A stretch of DNA of 55,693 nucleotides. Source: Candidatus Equicola stercoris (lineage in GTDB: Bacteria > Bacteroidota > Bacteroidia > Bacteroidales > Bacteroidaceae). The stretch spans positions 1 through 55,693 of the forward strand of contig JAGHTI010000023.1 of NCBI GenBank assembly GCA_018065415.1. Direction: 5' to 3'. A program made the translations under genes and the position numbers. Below the pieces are notes generated by a model. The model was not told where the DNA came from. It did no database searches and worked only from the letters and a program-made list of their open reading frames with translations. This document shows, piece after piece, positions 9,130-20,700 of the stretch (its first letter is position 1; each line of letters opens with the position of its first letter).

Positions 9130-9212
9130 GGGTGGTTACCAGAGTGGCCAAATGGGGCAGACTGTAAATCTGCTGGTTTTTACCTTCGGTGGTTCGAATC
9201 CATCACCACCCA
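9130..9212 (+). tRNA. tRNA-Tyr (GUA)
   Basis: Acceptor GGGTGGT pairs with ACCACCC. The anticodon stem GCAGA/TCTGC encloses CTGTAAA (anticodon GTA). The long variable arm (class II) is typical of bacterial tRNA-Tyr. CCA is not encoded. Confidence 0.95.
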
Positions 9213-9275
9213 CTCTGCTGCAAGCAAAAGTTGGAGCTTGATTTACGTCTAGCGACGCCTTTTACGCAGTAATAA

Positions 9276-9348
9276 GCGGAAATAGCTCAGTTGATAGAGC
9301 ACTAGCCTTCCAAGCTGGGGGTCGCGGGTTTGAGCCCCGTTTTCCGCT
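9276..9348 (+). tRNA. tRNA-Gly (UCC)
   Basis: Acceptor GCGGAAA pairs with TTTCCGC. The anticodon is TCC, in CTTCCAA between AGC and GCT stem halves, and reads GGA/GGG. The T-loop GGTTTGAGCCC is slightly atypical (TTTGA rather than TTCGA). Confidence 0.93.
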
Positions 9349-9353
9349 CTCTT

Positions 9354-9425
<72 letters not shown>

Positions 9426-9511
9426 CTGTCGTACGCGCAGGCTTGCAGAAAAGGGAGAAAATATGTAACTGAATATTAACTTTTTATAAATTTATAAATT
9501 TAGGTAAAGCT

Positions 9512-10696
9512 ATGGCTAAAGAAAAATTCGAACGTACCAAACCGCATGTAAATATTGGTACTATTGGTCACGTTGACCACGGTAAGACTACTCTTACAGC
9601 TGCTATTACTAAGGTTTTGGCAGAAAAGGGTCTTTCAGAAATCAAGTCTTTCGATCAGATTGACAATGCTCCAGAAGAAAAAGAGCGTGGTATTACTATC
9701 AACACTGCTCACGTTGAGTATGAAACTGCAAATCGTCACTATGCTCACGTTGACTGTCCGGGACATGCTGACTATGTGAAAAACATGGAAACAGGTGCTG
9801 CTCAGATGGATGGCGCAATCATTGTTGTGGCTGCAACTGATGGTCCTATGCCTCAGACTCGTGAACATATCCTTCTTGCTAAGCAGGTAAACGTACCTAA
9901 GTTGGTTGTGTTCCTGAATAAGTGTGATATGGTTGATGACGCTGAAATGCTTGAGCTCGTTGAAATGGAGATGCGTGAACTTCTCGACTTCTATGATTTC
10001 GATGGTGATAACACTCCTATTATTCGTGGTTCTGCTCTTGGTGCTCTGAATGGTGTTAAGGAATGGGAAGATAAGGTAATGGAGCTCATGGATGCTGTTG
10101 ATAATTGGATTCCACTGCCTCCACGTGATACAGATAAGCCATTCTTGATGCCTGTTGAAGACGTATTCTCAATCACAGGTCGTGGTACTGTTGCTACTGG
10201 TCGTATCGAAACAGGTGTTATCCATGTTGGTGACGATGTTCAGTTGCTCGGTCTTGGTGAAGATAAGAAATCTGTTGTAACAGGTGTTGAAATGTTCCGT
10301 AAACTCCTTGACGAAGGTCAGGCAGGTGATAACGTTGGTCTGCTTCTCCGTGGTATAGATAAGAATGAAGTTAAGCGTGGTATGGTAATCACTCACCCGG
10401 GTGTTATCAAACCTCACAAGAAGTTTAAGGCTTCTATCTATGTATTGAAGAAGGAAGAAGGTGGCCGTCATACTCCATTTGGAAATAAGTATCGTCCTCA
10501 GTTCTATCTTCGTACTATGGACTGTACAGGTGAAATCTCTCTGCCAGAAGGAGTGGAGATGGTAATGCCTGGTGATAATGTTGAAATTACTGTTGAACTG
10601 ATTTATGCAGTTCCTTTGAACGTAGGTTTACGTTTCGCTATCCGTGAAGGTGGTCGTACAGTAGGTGCTGGTCAGATTACAGAGCTCTACGATTGA
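9512..10696 (+). CDS. tuf: Elongation factor Tu
   Basis: 394 residues, the normal length. The GTPase motifs are intact: GHVDHGKT (P-loop), [13 protein letters not shown] (switch I, with ITINTAH where many EF-Tu have ITIxxxH), [12 protein letters not shown] (G3), NKCD (G4) and GSAL (G5). Domain II ([13 protein letters not shown]) and domain III ([21 protein letters not shown]) follow. It delivers aminoacyl-tRNA to the ribosomal A site. It lies immediately after Thr/Tyr/Gly/Thr tRNA genes, the same order as thrU-tyrU-glyT-thrT-tufB of E. coli. Confidence 0.99.
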   Translation: MAKEKFERTKPHVNIGTIGHVDHGKTTLTAAITKVLAEKGLSEIKSFDQIDNAPEEKERGITINTAHVEYETANRHYAHVDCPGHADYVKNMETGAAQMDGAIIVVAATDGPMPQTREHILLAKQVNVPKLVVFLNKCDMVDDAEMLELVEMEMRELLDFYDFDGDNTPIIRGSALGALNGVKEWEDKVMELMDAVDNWIPLPPRDTDKPFLMPVEDVFSITGRGTVATGRIETGVIHVGDDVQLLGLGEDKKSVVTGVEMFRKLLDEGQAGDNVGLLLRGIDKNEVKRGMVITHPGVIKPHKKFKASIYVLKKEEGGRHTPFGNKYRPQFYLRTMDCTGEISLPEGVEMVMPGDNVEITVELIYAVPLNVGLRFAIREGGRTVGAGQITELYD

Positions 10697-10725
10697 TCTC
10701 GTATATTCAAGGTTATAAAATTAAC

Positions 10726-10756
10726 AAGGTTCCTGCATACGTGTGGGGACCTTTTC
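10726..10756 (+). terminator. Hairpin terminator or attenuator after tuf
   Basis: AAGGTTCC pairs with GGGACCTT (one G-T) around a 12-nt loop and is followed by TTTTC. The T-run is short and tRNA-Trp starts 3 bp later, so partial read-through or a processing site is as likely as full termination. Confidence 0.5.
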
Positions 10757-10758
10757 AA

Positions 10759-10831
10759 ACGGGAATAGCTTAGTTGGTAGAGTGTCGGTCTCCAAAACCG
10801 AAGGTCGGGGGTTCGAGCCCCTCTTCCCGTG
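10759..10831 (+). tRNA. tRNA-Trp (CCA)
   Basis: Acceptor ACGGGAA pairs with TTCCCGT. The anticodon loop holds CCA between TCGGT and ACCGA stem halves, and the T-loop GGTTCGAGCCC is canonical. The discriminator G is followed by an encoded CCA (10832-10834), unlike the upstream tRNAs. It sits 24 bp before secE. Confidence 0.96.
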
Positions 10832-10854
10832 CCAAAATGAATTTTTGAAATTCT

Positions 10855-11046
10855 ATGATTAAAAAAGTTGTAAATTATTGTAAAGCTTGTTTTGACGAAC
10901 TTGCGCATAAGACTTCTTGGCCTACTCGTAAAGAGCTTACAAACAGTGCAGTGCTTGTATTATCTGCTTCCCTTATCATTGCACTAATAGTGTTTGTAAT
11001 GGACCAATGTTTCGGTTTTATTATGGGCATGGTTTATCCGGGCTAA
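10855..11046 (+). CDS. secE: Preprotein translocase subunit SecE
   Basis: 63 residues, the short single-helix form. An amphipathic N-terminus with FDELAHKTSWPTRKELTNSA (the conserved W-P-T/S-R motif) is followed by one transmembrane helix (VLVLSASLIIALIVFVMDQ). It clamps SecY in the SecYEG channel of the inner membrane. It lies in the usual place upstream of nusG, 12 bp away. Confidence 0.96.
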   Translation: MIKKVVNYCKACFDELAHKTSWPTRKELTNSAVLVLSASLIIALIVFVMDQCFGFIMGMVYPG

Positions 11047-11058
11047 AAACATTGAGAT

Positions 11059-11598
11059 ATGGCTGATTTCAAATGGTATGTGCTTCGCGCAATAACAGGT
11101 CAGGAACTCAAGGTTAAAGAATACATAGAGGCTGAGATGAAACATGATGCAGACTTTGCTGCTCATGTGAATCAGATTCTTATTCCTATGGAAAAACGTG
11201 TATCGCTGAGAAACGGTAAACGTGTGGAATCTTCTAAGACCTATCTACCTGGTTATATGCTTGTGGAGGCCAAACTTGAGGGCGAAATAGCACATAGATT
11301 GCGCTTTATGCCTAATGTAATGGGCTTTCTCGGTGGACTGGATAATCCGTCTCCTGTAAAACAATCAGAACTAAACCGTATGCTTGGTAATCAGGAAGAG
11401 GCTGAAATCAGAGGTGAAGAGGTGAACCTTCCTTTCTGTGTCGGTGAAACTGTAAAAGTAACGGATGGTCCTTTCAATGGTTTCTTGGGCGTAATCGAAG
11501 AGGTTAATAACGAGAAACATAAATTGAAAGTAATGGTCAAGATCTTTGGACGTAAAACTCCATTGGAACTCGGTTTTATGCAAGTTGATAAGGAATGA
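11059..11598 (+). CDS. nusG: Transcription elongation/antitermination factor NusG
   Basis: 179 residues. The NGN domain (~1-115: [31 protein letters not shown]) binds the RNA polymerase clamp. The C-terminal KOW domain (~125-175: [21 protein letters not shown]) contacts Rho or S10. It begins 12 bp after secE. Confidence 0.97.
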   Translation: MADFKWYVLRAITGQELKVKEYIEAEMKHDADFAAHVNQILIPMEKRVSLRNGKRVESSKTYLPGYMLVEAKLEGEIAHRLRFMPNVMGFLGGLDNPSPVKQSELNRMLGNQEEAEIRGEEVNLPFCVGETVKVTDGPFNGFLGVIEEVNNEKHKLKVMVKIFGRKTPLELGFMQVDKE

Positions 11599-11655
11599 TG
11601 TTGCAGTGTTACGATGCACGCATTCTGATAAAGTAAATTTTAAAAACTAATAGAA

Positions 11656-12096
11656 ATGGCTAAAGAAGTTGCTGGACAAATCAAATTACAGATAAAAGGT
11701 GGTGCAGCTAATCCTTCTCCTCCAGTGGGCCCTGCCCTTGGTGCGAAAGGTATCAACATCATGGGATTCTGTAAGGAGTTTAATGCAAGAACGCAGGATA
11801 AGGCTGGTAAAGTTTTGCCTGTTGTCATTACTTATTATGCAGACAAGTCATTCTCATTCGAAATCAAGACACCTCCTGCAGCTGTACAATTGGTAGAGGC
11901 TGCCAAAATTAAGGGAGGCTCCGCAGAACCAAACCGTAAAAAAGTGGCTTCTGTCACTTGGGATCAGGTAAGAGCTATTGCAGAGGATAAGATGAAGGAT
12001 CTGAATTGCTTCACTGTAGAATCAGCAATGAAAATGGTAGCTGGAACAGCGAGAAGTATGGGTATTACCGTAAGTGGTGAGTTCCCTGGTAAATAA
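11656..12096 (+). CDS. rplK: 50S ribosomal protein L11
   Basis: 146 residues. The N-terminal domain has [29 protein letters not shown] and the C-terminal rRNA-binding domain has [18 protein letters not shown]. It forms the GTPase-associated centre with 23S rRNA helices 43-44. It starts 57 bp after nusG. Confidence 0.98.
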   Translation: MAKEVAGQIKLQIKGGAANPSPPVGPALGAKGINIMGFCKEFNARTQDKAGKVLPVVITYYADKSFSFEIKTPPAAVQLVEAAKIKGGSAEPNRKKVASVTWDQVRAIAEDKMKDLNCFTVESAMKMVAGTARSMGITVSGEFPGK

Positions 12097-12117
12097 TTTA
12101 TTTAATCAATTGAAAAG

Positions 12118-12813
12118 ATGAGTAAACTGACAAAAAATCAGAAATCAGCAGTTGAGAAAATTGAAGCAGGGAAAGCATACTCTCTCAAAGAAGCATCATC
12201 TCTTGTAAAGGATATTACGTTTACAAAGTTTGAGGCCTCTTTGGATATTGATGTACGTTTGGGCGTAGATCCGCGTAAGGCAAACCAAATGGTTCGTGGC
12301 GTAGTAACACTACCTCATGGAACGGGTAAGACAACGCGTGTGCTCTGTATTTGTACACCAGATGCTGAAGCTGCTGCCAAAGAAGCAGGTGCTGATTATG
12401 TAGGTCTCGGTGAATATATCGAGAAGATCAAGGGAGGTTGGACTGATATTGATGTTATTATTACAATGCCATCATGTATGGGAAAACTTGGTCCTCTTGG
12501 TCGCGTGCTCGGTCCGCGTGGTTTAATGCCAAACCCAAAAAGCGGTACTGTAACTATGGATGTTGCTAAGGCAGTTAAGGAAGTAAAAGCTGGTAAGATT
12601 GACTTTAAGGTTGATAAGGGTGGTATAGTACACAGTTCAATCGGTAAGATAACTTTTACTCCAGAGCAGATATATGAAAATGCTAAGGAGTTTATACAAA
12701 CTCTTATCAAATTGAAACCTGCTGCTGCAAAAGGTACATATATGAAAAGTATCTTTATTTCAAGCACTATGAGTAAGGGTATCAAAGTTGATCCTAAGTC
12801 TGTTGTGGATTAA
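12118..12813 (+). CDS. rplA: 50S ribosomal protein L1
   Basis: 231 residues, full length. It shows the two-domain L1 fold: [27 protein letters not shown], the signature [23 protein letters not shown], and [15 protein letters not shown]. It forms the L1 stalk. In other bacteria L1 represses its own operon translationally; no leader mimic was identified here. Confidence 0.98.
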   Translation: MSKLTKNQKSAVEKIEAGKAYSLKEASSLVKDITFTKFEASLDIDVRLGVDPRKANQMVRGVVTLPHGTGKTTRVLCICTPDAEAAAKEAGADYVGLGEYIEKIKGGWTDIDVIITMPSCMGKLGPLGRVLGPRGLMPNPKSGTVTMDVAKAVKEVKAGKIDFKVDKGGIVHSSIGKITFTPEQIYENAKEFIQTLIKLKPAAAKGTYMKSIFISSTMSKGIKVDPKSVVD

Positions 12814-12832
12814 TCCTCTAAACTGAAGAATT

Positions 12833-13351
12833 ATGAAAAAAGAAACTAAAGATACCATAATCGTAGAGATTGGCGAGAAGTTAAAAGAATATTCTCATTT
12901 TTACCTCGTTAACATAGAAGGTTTGAATGCTGAAAAGACTTCAGAACTTCGTCGCAAGTGCTTTAAGAATGATATAAAGTTACTGCTGGTTAAAAATACT
13001 CTTTTACAAAAAGCATTGGAGAAGTCTAAAACAGATTATTCTGAACTTTACACTGCTTTGAAGGGTAATACAGCAATAATGTTCTGTAACACGGCAAATG
13101 CTCCGGCTAAGTTGTTGAAGGAATATAAGAAGGAAGAAATTCCTGCTTTGAAAGCTGCTTATGCAGAAGAAATGACTTTCGTCGGTGCAGACCAGTTGGA
13201 TGCTCTCGCTGCTATTAAGAGTAAGAACGAAGTTATTGCGGAGATTGTTGCTTTGCTGCAATCACCTGTCAAGAATGTTGTTTCTGCTTTACAATCAGGA
13301 CAGAATACTATTCATGGTGTTCTAAAGACTTTAGGCGAGCGTCCAGAATAA
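12833..13351 (+). CDS. rplJ: 50S ribosomal protein L10
   Basis: 172 residues. The N-terminal globular rRNA-binding domain carries FYLVNIEGLNAEKTSELRRKCF and LLVKNTLLQKAL, and the C-terminal helix holds L7/L12 dimers. It starts 19 bp after rplA. Confidence 0.97.
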   Translation: MKKETKDTIIVEIGEKLKEYSHFYLVNIEGLNAEKTSELRRKCFKNDIKLLLVKNTLLQKALEKSKTDYSELYTALKGNTAIMFCNTANAPAKLLKEYKKEEIPALKAAYAEEMTFVGADQLDALAAIKSKNEVIAEIVALLQSPVKNVVSALQSGQNTIHGVLKTLGERPE

Positions 13352-13393
13352 TAATCAAATAAGATAAAACAAACAAATTAAATTTTTAATAAA

Positions 13394-13774
13394 ATGGCAG
13401 ATATTAAAGCTATTGCTGAAGAGTTGGTAAACTTGACAGTGAAGGAAGTAAATGAGTTGGCAACAGTCCTTAAGGATGAGTATGGAATTGAACCTGCTGC
13501 TGCAGCTGTTGCTGTTGCTGCTGGTCCTGCAACTGCTGGTGCAGCTGATGCTGCTGAAGAAAAGACATCTTTCGATGTTGTTCTTACAGAGGTAGGTGAT
13601 GCAAAACTTCAGGTCGTAAAGGCTGTTAAGGAAGCTTGTGGTCTTGGACTTAAGGAAGCTAAGGATCTTGTAGACGGTGCTCCTTCAACATTGAAGGAAG
13701 GCATGTCTAAGGATGAAGCTGAAAACCTCAAGAAGGCTATTGAGGAAGCTGGCGCAAAGGTAGAATTGAAGTAA
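13394..13774 (+). CDS. rplL: 50S ribosomal protein L7/L12
   Basis: 126 residues. It has the N-terminal dimerisation helix, a flexible Ala-rich hinge ([17 protein letters not shown]) and the C-terminal factor-binding domain ([32 protein letters not shown]). It recruits translational GTPases. A hairpin terminator/attenuator follows 26 bp downstream. Confidence 0.98.
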   Translation: MADIKAIAEELVNLTVKEVNELATVLKDEYGIEPAAAAVAVAAGPATAGAADAAEEKTSFDVVLTEVGDAKLQVVKAVKEACGLGLKEAKDLVDGAPSTLKEGMSKDEAENLKKAIEEAGAKVELK

Positions 13775-13800
13775 TTCATACATTTTCGCTTGATATAAAT

Positions 13801-13852
13801 AAAAAGGTGTTGAGGGTCTCCAAATAGGAGATTCTCCACCTTTTGTTTTTTT
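13801..13852 (+). terminator. rplL-rpoB intergenic terminator/attenuator
   Basis: A long interrupted stem: AAAAGGTG pairs with CACCTTTT and an inner GGTCTCC pairs with GGAGATT around AAATA, followed by TTTTGTTTTTTT. This is a strong intrinsic-terminator shape. Since rpoB begins 62 bp further on with no clear TAnnTTTG promoter between, it probably acts as an attenuator that lowers rpoBC expression relative to ribosomal protein genes. Confidence 0.8.
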
Positions 13853-13913
13853 GTGGTGATCAACAACCACATACATTAATGTTGAAACTGAAAATCTGAA
13901 AAAAGAAAAGATA

Positions 13914-16900
13914 ATGTCGAAGAAAGTTGATAATAGAATAAATTTTGCAACGATTCAAAGTCAGATGCCGTTTCCTGATTTTCTTGATGTGCAATTGAAG
14001 TCATTCCGGGATTTCCTGCAGTTGGATACTCCGCCTGAAAAACGCAAGAATGACGGTCTTTATAGGGTGTTTGCAGAGAACTTCCCTATTTCCGATACAA
14101 GAAATAATTTCGTTCTTGAGTTTTTGGATTACTATATTGATCCTCCACGTTACTCAATAGAAGAATGTTTGGAACGTGGTTTGACTTATAGTGTACCTTT
14201 GAAGGCAAAATTAAAACTTTATTGTACTGATCCTGACCATGAAGATTTCGGGACAGTGATTCAGGATGTTTTTTTGGGTCCAATCCCTTATATGACGGAT
14301 AATGGTACTTTTGTAATCAATGGTGCTGAACGTGTTGTTGTATCACAACTTCATCGTTCTCCAGGTGTCTTCTTCGGGCAGACTGTTCATGCCAATGGTG
14401 TCTTACTCTATTCTGCACGTATTATTCCTTTCAAGGGTAGTTGGATTGAGTTTGCAACAGACATCAATGATGTGATGTATGCTTATATTGATAGAAAAAA
14501 GAAATTGCCAGTTACAACTTTGCTTCGTGCAATAGGTTATGAAACCGATAAGGATATTTTACAGATTTTCGATTTGGCAGAAGAGATAAAAGTAAATAAA
14601 ACTACTCTTAAGAAGTATGTGGGTAAAAAACTTGCTGGACAAGTGCTTAGAACATGGACAGAAGATTTTGTCGATGAAGAAACGGGTGAGGTAAGTTCGA
14701 TTGAAAGAAATGAAATCCTCTTTGATCGTGAAACGATGATTACTGATGAAAATATAAATGAAATCATTGATAGCGGTGCTCATACGATACTTGTCCACAG
14801 GGATGATACTATTGCACAGGAGTATTCTATTATCTTTAATACACTGCATAAAGATCCAACAAGAACAAGTTTAGAAGCAGTTAAATATATATATCGGCTC
14901 TTAAGAAATACAGAGCCAGCAGATGATACTACAGCAAAAGAGGTCATCACAAATCTGTTCTTTTCAGATAAACGTTATGATTTGGGAGATGTTGGTCGTT
15001 ATCGTATTAACAAGAAGCTTCATCTAGATACGGATATAGATGTTCGTGTTCTTACAAATGAAGATATTGTTGAAATTATTAAATATCTAATCCAACTGGT
15101 TAATTCAAAGGCTACTGTCGATGATATTGATCATTTGAGCAATCGCCGTGTGCGTACCGTTGGAGAGCAGTTGAGTAATCAATTCGCGATAGGTCTTGTA
15201 AGGATGAGTCGTACTATTAGAGAACGTATGAATGTGCGCGACAATGAAGTATTCACTCCTACAGATTTGATTAATGCAAAGACAATCTCTGGCGTGATAA
15301 ATACATTTTTTGGAACGAATCCTTTGTCTCAGTTTATGGATCAAACGAATCCATTGGCGGAGATTACTCATAAACGTCGTTTGTCTGCACTTGGACCGGG
15401 CGGTCTGTCTCGTGAACGTGCAGGTTTTGAGGTTCGTGACGTACATTATACACATTATGGACGTTTGTGCCCTATTGAGTCTCCAGAAGGTCCTAATATT
15501 GGTTTGATATCCTCTCTTTGTGTCTATGCAAAGATTAATAGTCTTGGATTTATTGAAACCCCTTATCGTCCTGTGTCAAATGCAAAAGTAGATTTGGATA
15601 ACTCAAAGGTTGAATATCTTACAGCAGAGCAGGAGGAAGGAAAGATTATTGGTCAGGGAAATGCTCCACTTAAGCCATCAGGTGATTTTATTCGAACTTT
15701 TGTTAAATGTCGTCAGGACGCGGATTATCCAGTAGTATCTCCAGATAAGGTGGAATATATGGATGTTGCTCCACAACAGATTGCTTCTATTGCAGCAGCA
15801 TTGATTCCATTCTTGGAGCACGATGATGCTCATCGTTCTCTCATGGGGTCTAATATGATGCGTCAGGCGGTGCCATTGCTTCATAATGATAGCCCGATTG
15901 TGGGTACGGGAATTGAAAAACAAGTATGTGAGGATTCTCGTACAATGATTACCGCAGAGGCGGATGGTGTTGTAGAATATGTTGATGCAACAACAATAAG
16001 AATTTTATATGATCGTACCGAGGAAGAAGACTTCGTTAGTTTTGAACCTGCATTGAAAGAATATAGAATTCAGAAGTTCCGCAGAACAAATCAAAATATG
16101 ACAATTGACCTTCGTCCACTTTGTAAAAAAGGAGAAAAGGTTCATAAGGGACAAATTCTGACAGAAGGTTATGCAACAGAAAATGGTGAACTCGCACTTG
16201 GACGTAACCTGCTTGTTGCATACATGCCTTGGAAGGGGTATAACTATGAGGATGCTATCGTGCTGAATGAACGAATGGTTCGTGAAGATGTGCTGACTTC
16301 TGTACACGTGGATGAATATGCATTGGAAGTGCGTGAGACAAAGCGTGGTATGGAAGAGTTGACTGCAGATATTCCTAATGTCAGTGAAGAGGCAACTAAG
16401 GATTTGGACGAAAATGGAATTATCCGTATTGGTGCAAATGTTGTACCAGGAGATATTCTTATTGGTAAAATATCTCCTAAAGGAGAAAGTGATCCTTCTC
16501 CAGAGGAAAAACTTCTTCGTGCTATCTTCGGAGACAAGGCTGGTGATGTAAAAGATTCTTCTCTCAAGGCAAATCCTTCATTGTCCGGAACTATCATAGA
16601 TAAGAAGTTGTTCTCAAGGGCTGTCAAAACCCGTGCTTCTAAACAGCAGGATAAGATAGCAATGAAAAAGATAGACGAGGAATACGATGCAAAGGTTGAA
16701 GATCTTAAATCTCTTCTCGTAGAGAAATTGCTTGTCCTTACCAAGGGTAAAACATCAAAGGGTGTAAAAGATTATGCTGGTGCAGAAATGATAGCAAAAG
16801 GCAGTAAGTTTACAACGACCAATTTAAAGAATCTGGAATACTCTGATGTCCAAATTAGCGAATGGACAAATGATGGACGCACTAATGAATTAATATCTCA

Positions 16901-17723
16901 GCTAATTACTAACTTCATGAAGAAGTACAAACTTCTTGATGCTGAGGTTAAACGTCGTAAATATGCTATCACTATAGGTGATGAACTTCCTGTAGGTATT
17001 ATGCAAATGGCAAAAGTTTATGTTGCCAAAAAACGTAAGATTAGTGTAGGTGATAAACTTGCAGGGCGTCATGGTAATAAAGGTATCGTATCCAAGATAG
17101 TACGTCAAGAAGATATGCCATTCTTGGAAGACGGAACTCCTGTTGATTTGGTACTTAACCCATTGGGTGTGCCATCTCGAATGAATCTTGGACAAATCTT
17201 TGAGGCTATTCTTGGTGCTGCAGGTCAAAAGATGGGTGTTAAATTCGCAACACCAATCTTTGATGGTGCACATATAGATGATCTTTGTGAATGGACAGAC
17301 AAGGCGGGATTACCTCGACTTTGTTCTACATATCTGTATGATGGTGAGACAGGTGAGCGTTTTGATCAACCAGCAACGGTAGGTATTACTTACTTCTTAA
17401 AGTTGGGTCATATGGTAGAGGATAAAATGCATGCCCGTTCAATAGGTCCTTATTCTCTTATTACTCAGCAACCACTTGGTGGTAAGGCACAGTTTGGTGG
17501 TCAGCGATTCGGTGAGATGGAAGTTTGGGCATTGGAAGCATTTGGCGCTTCGCATATCCTTCAAGAGATCCTAACGATAAAATCGGATGATGTTGTAGGC
17601 CGTTCAAAGGCTTATGAGGCAATAGTGAAGGGAGAACAAATGCCAACTCCAGGAATCCCAGAATCATTGAATGTATTGCTACATGAACTGAAAGGTCTTG
17701 GTCTAAGTGTAACATTGGATTAA
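13914..17723 (+). CDS. rpoB: DNA-directed RNA polymerase subunit beta
   Basis: 1,269 residues, the usual Bacteroidota length. The rifampicin-pocket region is visible as [34 protein letters not shown], with the Rif-sensitive residues intact by eye (Gln, Asp, His, Arg, Ser). [20 protein letters not shown] and [15 protein letters not shown] are other universal blocks, and the C-terminus pairs with beta' in the clamp. It starts 38 bp upstream of rpoC, with which it is presumably co-transcribed. Confidence 0.99.
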   Translation: MSKKVDNRINFATIQSQMPFPDFLDVQLKSFRDFLQLDTPPEKRKNDGLYRVFAENFPISDTRNNFVLEFLDYYIDPPRYSIEECLERGLTYSVPLKAKLKLYCTDPDHEDFGTVIQDVFLGPIPYMTDNGTFVINGAERVVVSQLHRSPGVFFGQTVHANGVLLYSARIIPFKGSWIEFATDINDVMYAYIDRKKKLPVTTLLRAIGYETDKDILQIFDLAEEIKVNKTTLKKYVGKKLAGQVLRTWTEDFVDEETGEVSSIERNEILFDRETMITDENINEIIDSGAHTILVHRDDTIAQEYSIIFNTLHKDPTRTSLEAVKYIYRLLRNTEPADDTTAKEVITNLFFSDKRYDLGDVGRYRINKKLHLDTDIDVRVLTNEDIVEIIKYLIQLVNSKATVDDIDHLSNRRVRTVGEQLSNQFAIGLVRMSRTIRERMNVRDNEVFTPTDLINAKTISGVINTFFGTNPLSQFMDQTNPLAEITHKRRLSALGPGGLSRERAGFEVRDVHYTHYGRLCPIESPEGPNIGLISSLCVYAKINSLGFIETPYRPVSNAKVDLDNSKVEYLTAEQEEGKIIGQGNAPLKPSGDFIRTFVKCRQDADYPVVSPDKVEYMDVAPQQIASIAAALIPFLEHDDAHRSLMGSNMMRQAVPLLHNDSPIVGTGIEKQVCEDSRTMITAEADGVVEYVDATTIRILYDRTEEEDFVSFEPALKEYRIQKFRRTNQNMTIDLRPLCKKGEKVHKGQILTEGYATENGELALGRNLLVAYMPWKGYNYEDAIVLNERMVREDVLTSVHVDEYALEVRETKRGMEELTADIPNVSEEATKDLDENGIIRIGANVVPGDILIGKISPKGESDPSPEEKLLRAIFGDKAGDVKDSSLKANPSLSGTIIDKKLFSRAVKTRASKQQDKIAMKKIDEEYDAKVEDLKSLLVEKLLVLTKGKTSKGVKDYAGAEMIAKGSKFTTTNLKNLEYSDVQISEWTNDGRTNELISQLITNFMKKYKLLDAEVKRRKYAITIGDELPVGIMQMAKVYVAKKRKISVGDKLAGRHGNKGIVSKIVRQEDMPFLEDGTPVDLVLNPLGVPSRMNLGQIFEAILGAAGQKMGVKFATPIFDGAHIDDLCEWTDKAGLPRLCSTYLYDGETGERFDQPATVGITYFLKLGHMVEDKMHARSIGPYSLITQQPLGGKAQFGGQRFGEMEVWALEAFGASHILQEILTIKSDDVVGRSKAYEAIVKGEQMPTPGIPESLNVLLHELKGLGLSVTLD

Positions 17724-17761
17724 AATAACTGTAAATGTAAATTGTCAAAATTGTTACTATT

Positions 17762-20700
17762 ATGGCATTCAAAAAAGAATCAAAGGTAAAGAGTAATTTT
17801 ACAAAGATAACAATCGGTTTGGCTTCTCCTGAAGATATATTGAAGGAGTCTTTCGGTGAAGTTACAAAACCAGAAACAATAAACTACCGGACATATAAAC
17901 CTGAGCGTGACGGTTTGTTTTGTGAGCGAATCTTTGGCCCGACCAAAGATTATGAGTGTGCTTGTGGCAAGTATAAGCGCATAAAATATAAAGGGATTGT
18001 CTGTGATCGTTGTGGTGTTGAAGTTACTGAAAAGAAAGTGCGCCGTGAGAGATCGGGACATATTGAATTAGTTGTTCCAGTTGCGCATATATGGTATTTT
18101 CGTTCATTGCCGAATAAGATTGGATATCTTCTAGGACTTCCTACGAAAAAATTGGATTCTGTGATATACTATGAGCGTTATATCGTTATTAATCCAGGTC
18201 CAATGGCAAATAAGGAAGATGCAGATGGCAATCCTTATAATGGTTCACAGAAATTAGATCTTTTGACAGAAGAGGAATATAACGATATTTTGGATAAGTT
18301 CTGTTCCGAAGAGAATGAATATCTGGATGATAAAGATCCAAATAAGTTTGTAGCTAAGATGGGTGCCGAAGCAATCGGAGAATTATTAGCAGAATTGGAT
18401 TTGGATACATTATCATACGAATTACGTAACAGTGCGAATAGTGATGCATCTGCCCAGCGTAAGAATGAAGCACTGAAACGTCTTCAGGTTGTAGAAGCAT
18501 TCCGACAGAGTGCTGAAATAAATCGTCCGGAATGGATGATATTGAAGATTCTTCCTGTTATACCGCCAGAATTACGTCCTCTCGTACCACTTGATGGCGG
18601 ACGTTTTGCAACTTCTGATCTCAATGATTTGTATCGTCGTGTGATTATACGTAATAATCGCTTGAAGAGATTGGTAGATATAAAGGCACCTGAAGTCATT
18701 TTGCGAAATGAGAAGCGCATGCTTCAGGAAGCAGTAGATTCATTACTGGATAATTCGCGTAAGGCTAATGCTGTTAAGACAGATTCTAATCGTGCTTTAA
18801 AGTCTCTTAGTGATTCTCTCAAAGGAAAACAAGGTCGTTTCCGTCAGAATTTGTTGGGTAAACGTGTTGACTATTCTGCACGTTCAGTCATCGTTGTCGG
18901 TCCTGAACTGAAGATGGGAGAATGTGGTTTACCAAAACTGATGGCAGCGGAATTGTATAAACCGTTTATCATTCGAAAGCTCATAGAGCGTGGTGTTGTT
19001 AAGACAGTCAAAAGTGCAAAACGAATTGTTGACCGTCGCGAACCAATAATATGGGACATATTGGAAAATGTAATGAAGGGACATCCGGTATTGTTGAACC
19101 GTGCTCCAACTCTTCATCGTCTGGGTATTCAGGCATTCCAACCGAAGATGATTGAAGGTAAAGCAATACAGTTGCATCCATTAGCATGTACAGCATTTAA
19201 TGCCGATTTTGATGGTGACCAAATGGCTGTGCATCTTCCGTTGTCTAATGAAGCAATCCTCGAAGCACAAATATTGATGTTGCAAAGTCATAATATCCTC
19301 AATCCTGCAAATGGCGCACCTATTACGGTGCCATCACAGGATATGGTATTGGGACTTTATTATATTACAAAGATAAGACCAGGAGCAAAAGGAGAAGGAC
19401 TTACTTTTTATGGACCTGAAGAGGCGATAATAGCATATAACGAAAAGAAATGTGATGTCCATGCTCCTGTAAAAGTGTTGGTAAATGATATTGATAGCAA
19501 TGGAAAGCCGATAAAGCACATTGTTGATACATCCATAGGAAGAATTATTGTAAATGAAATGATTCCTAATGAGATGGGATATATAAATGAGATTATATCA
19601 AAGAAATCATTACGTGATATTATCAATAAGGTTATCAAGACGGTCGGAACTGCACGTGCATGTGAATTCCTTGACGGAATTAAGAACCTTGGATATAAGA
19701 TGGCTTATCTAGGAGGTCTTTCTTTCAATTTGGACGATATTATCATTCCAAAGGAAAAAGAAGAACTGGTAAACAAGGGAAATGCTGAAATTCAGCAGAT
19801 CACTGATAACTATAACATGGGTTTCATCACTGATAATGAACGATATAATCAGGTTATTGATACATGGACGCATGTTAACAATGAGTTGGGTAATGTGTTG
19901 ATGAATACGATGACAGAGGCTGACCAGGGCTTTAACTCTGTATTCATGATGCTTGACTCAGGTGCACGTGGTTCTAAGGAACAGATTAAACAGCTTTCAG
20001 GTATGCGTGGTTTGATGGCAAAACCTCAGAAGGCAGGTGCTGAAGGGCGTATGACAATCGAAAACCCTATTTTGTCTAACTTCAAAGAAGGTATGTCTGT
20101 ATTGGAATACTTTATCTCTACTCATGGTGCACGTAAGGGTCTTGCTGATACTGCTATGAAGACTGCCGATGCTGGTTATCTGACTCGTCGTCTTGTTGAT
20201 GTTTCACATGATGTCATCATTACAGAAGAAGATTGTGGTACTTTGCGTGGATTAGAGTGCACAGCAATCAAGAATGGTGATGAGGTAATCTCAACCCTTG
20301 GTGATAGAATCCTTGGGCGTGTATCCGTTCATGATGTAATCAATCCTAAAACAGGTGAAATTATTGTACACGCTGGTGAGGAAATAACAGAAGCAGCTGC
20401 AAAGACAATAGAAGAAAGTCCTATTGAGATGGTGGAGATACGTTCTGTTTTGACTTGTGAAAGTAAACATGGTGTCTGCCAAAAATGTTACGGACGAAAT
20501 CTTGCGACACAGAAAATGGTGCAGAAAGGTGAGGCTGTAGGAGTCATTGCTGCACAAGCCATTGGTGAACCAGGTACACAGTTGACACTTCGTACATTCC
20601 ACGCAGGTGGTATTGCCGGTGGTGCTGCTGCAAATGCGAGAGTTGTTGCAAAATACGATTCTATTGTAGAATTTGATGAATTGCGTACTGTTGATGCTGT

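Noticed and set aside
9053-9241. 62-residue ORF across the tRNA cluster
   Set aside because: It runs through tRNA-Thr and tRNA-Tyr and has no homology-like features.
10726-10756. Riboswitch or T-box before tRNA-Trp/secE
   Set aside because: Only a single short hairpin is present, with no conserved leader elements.
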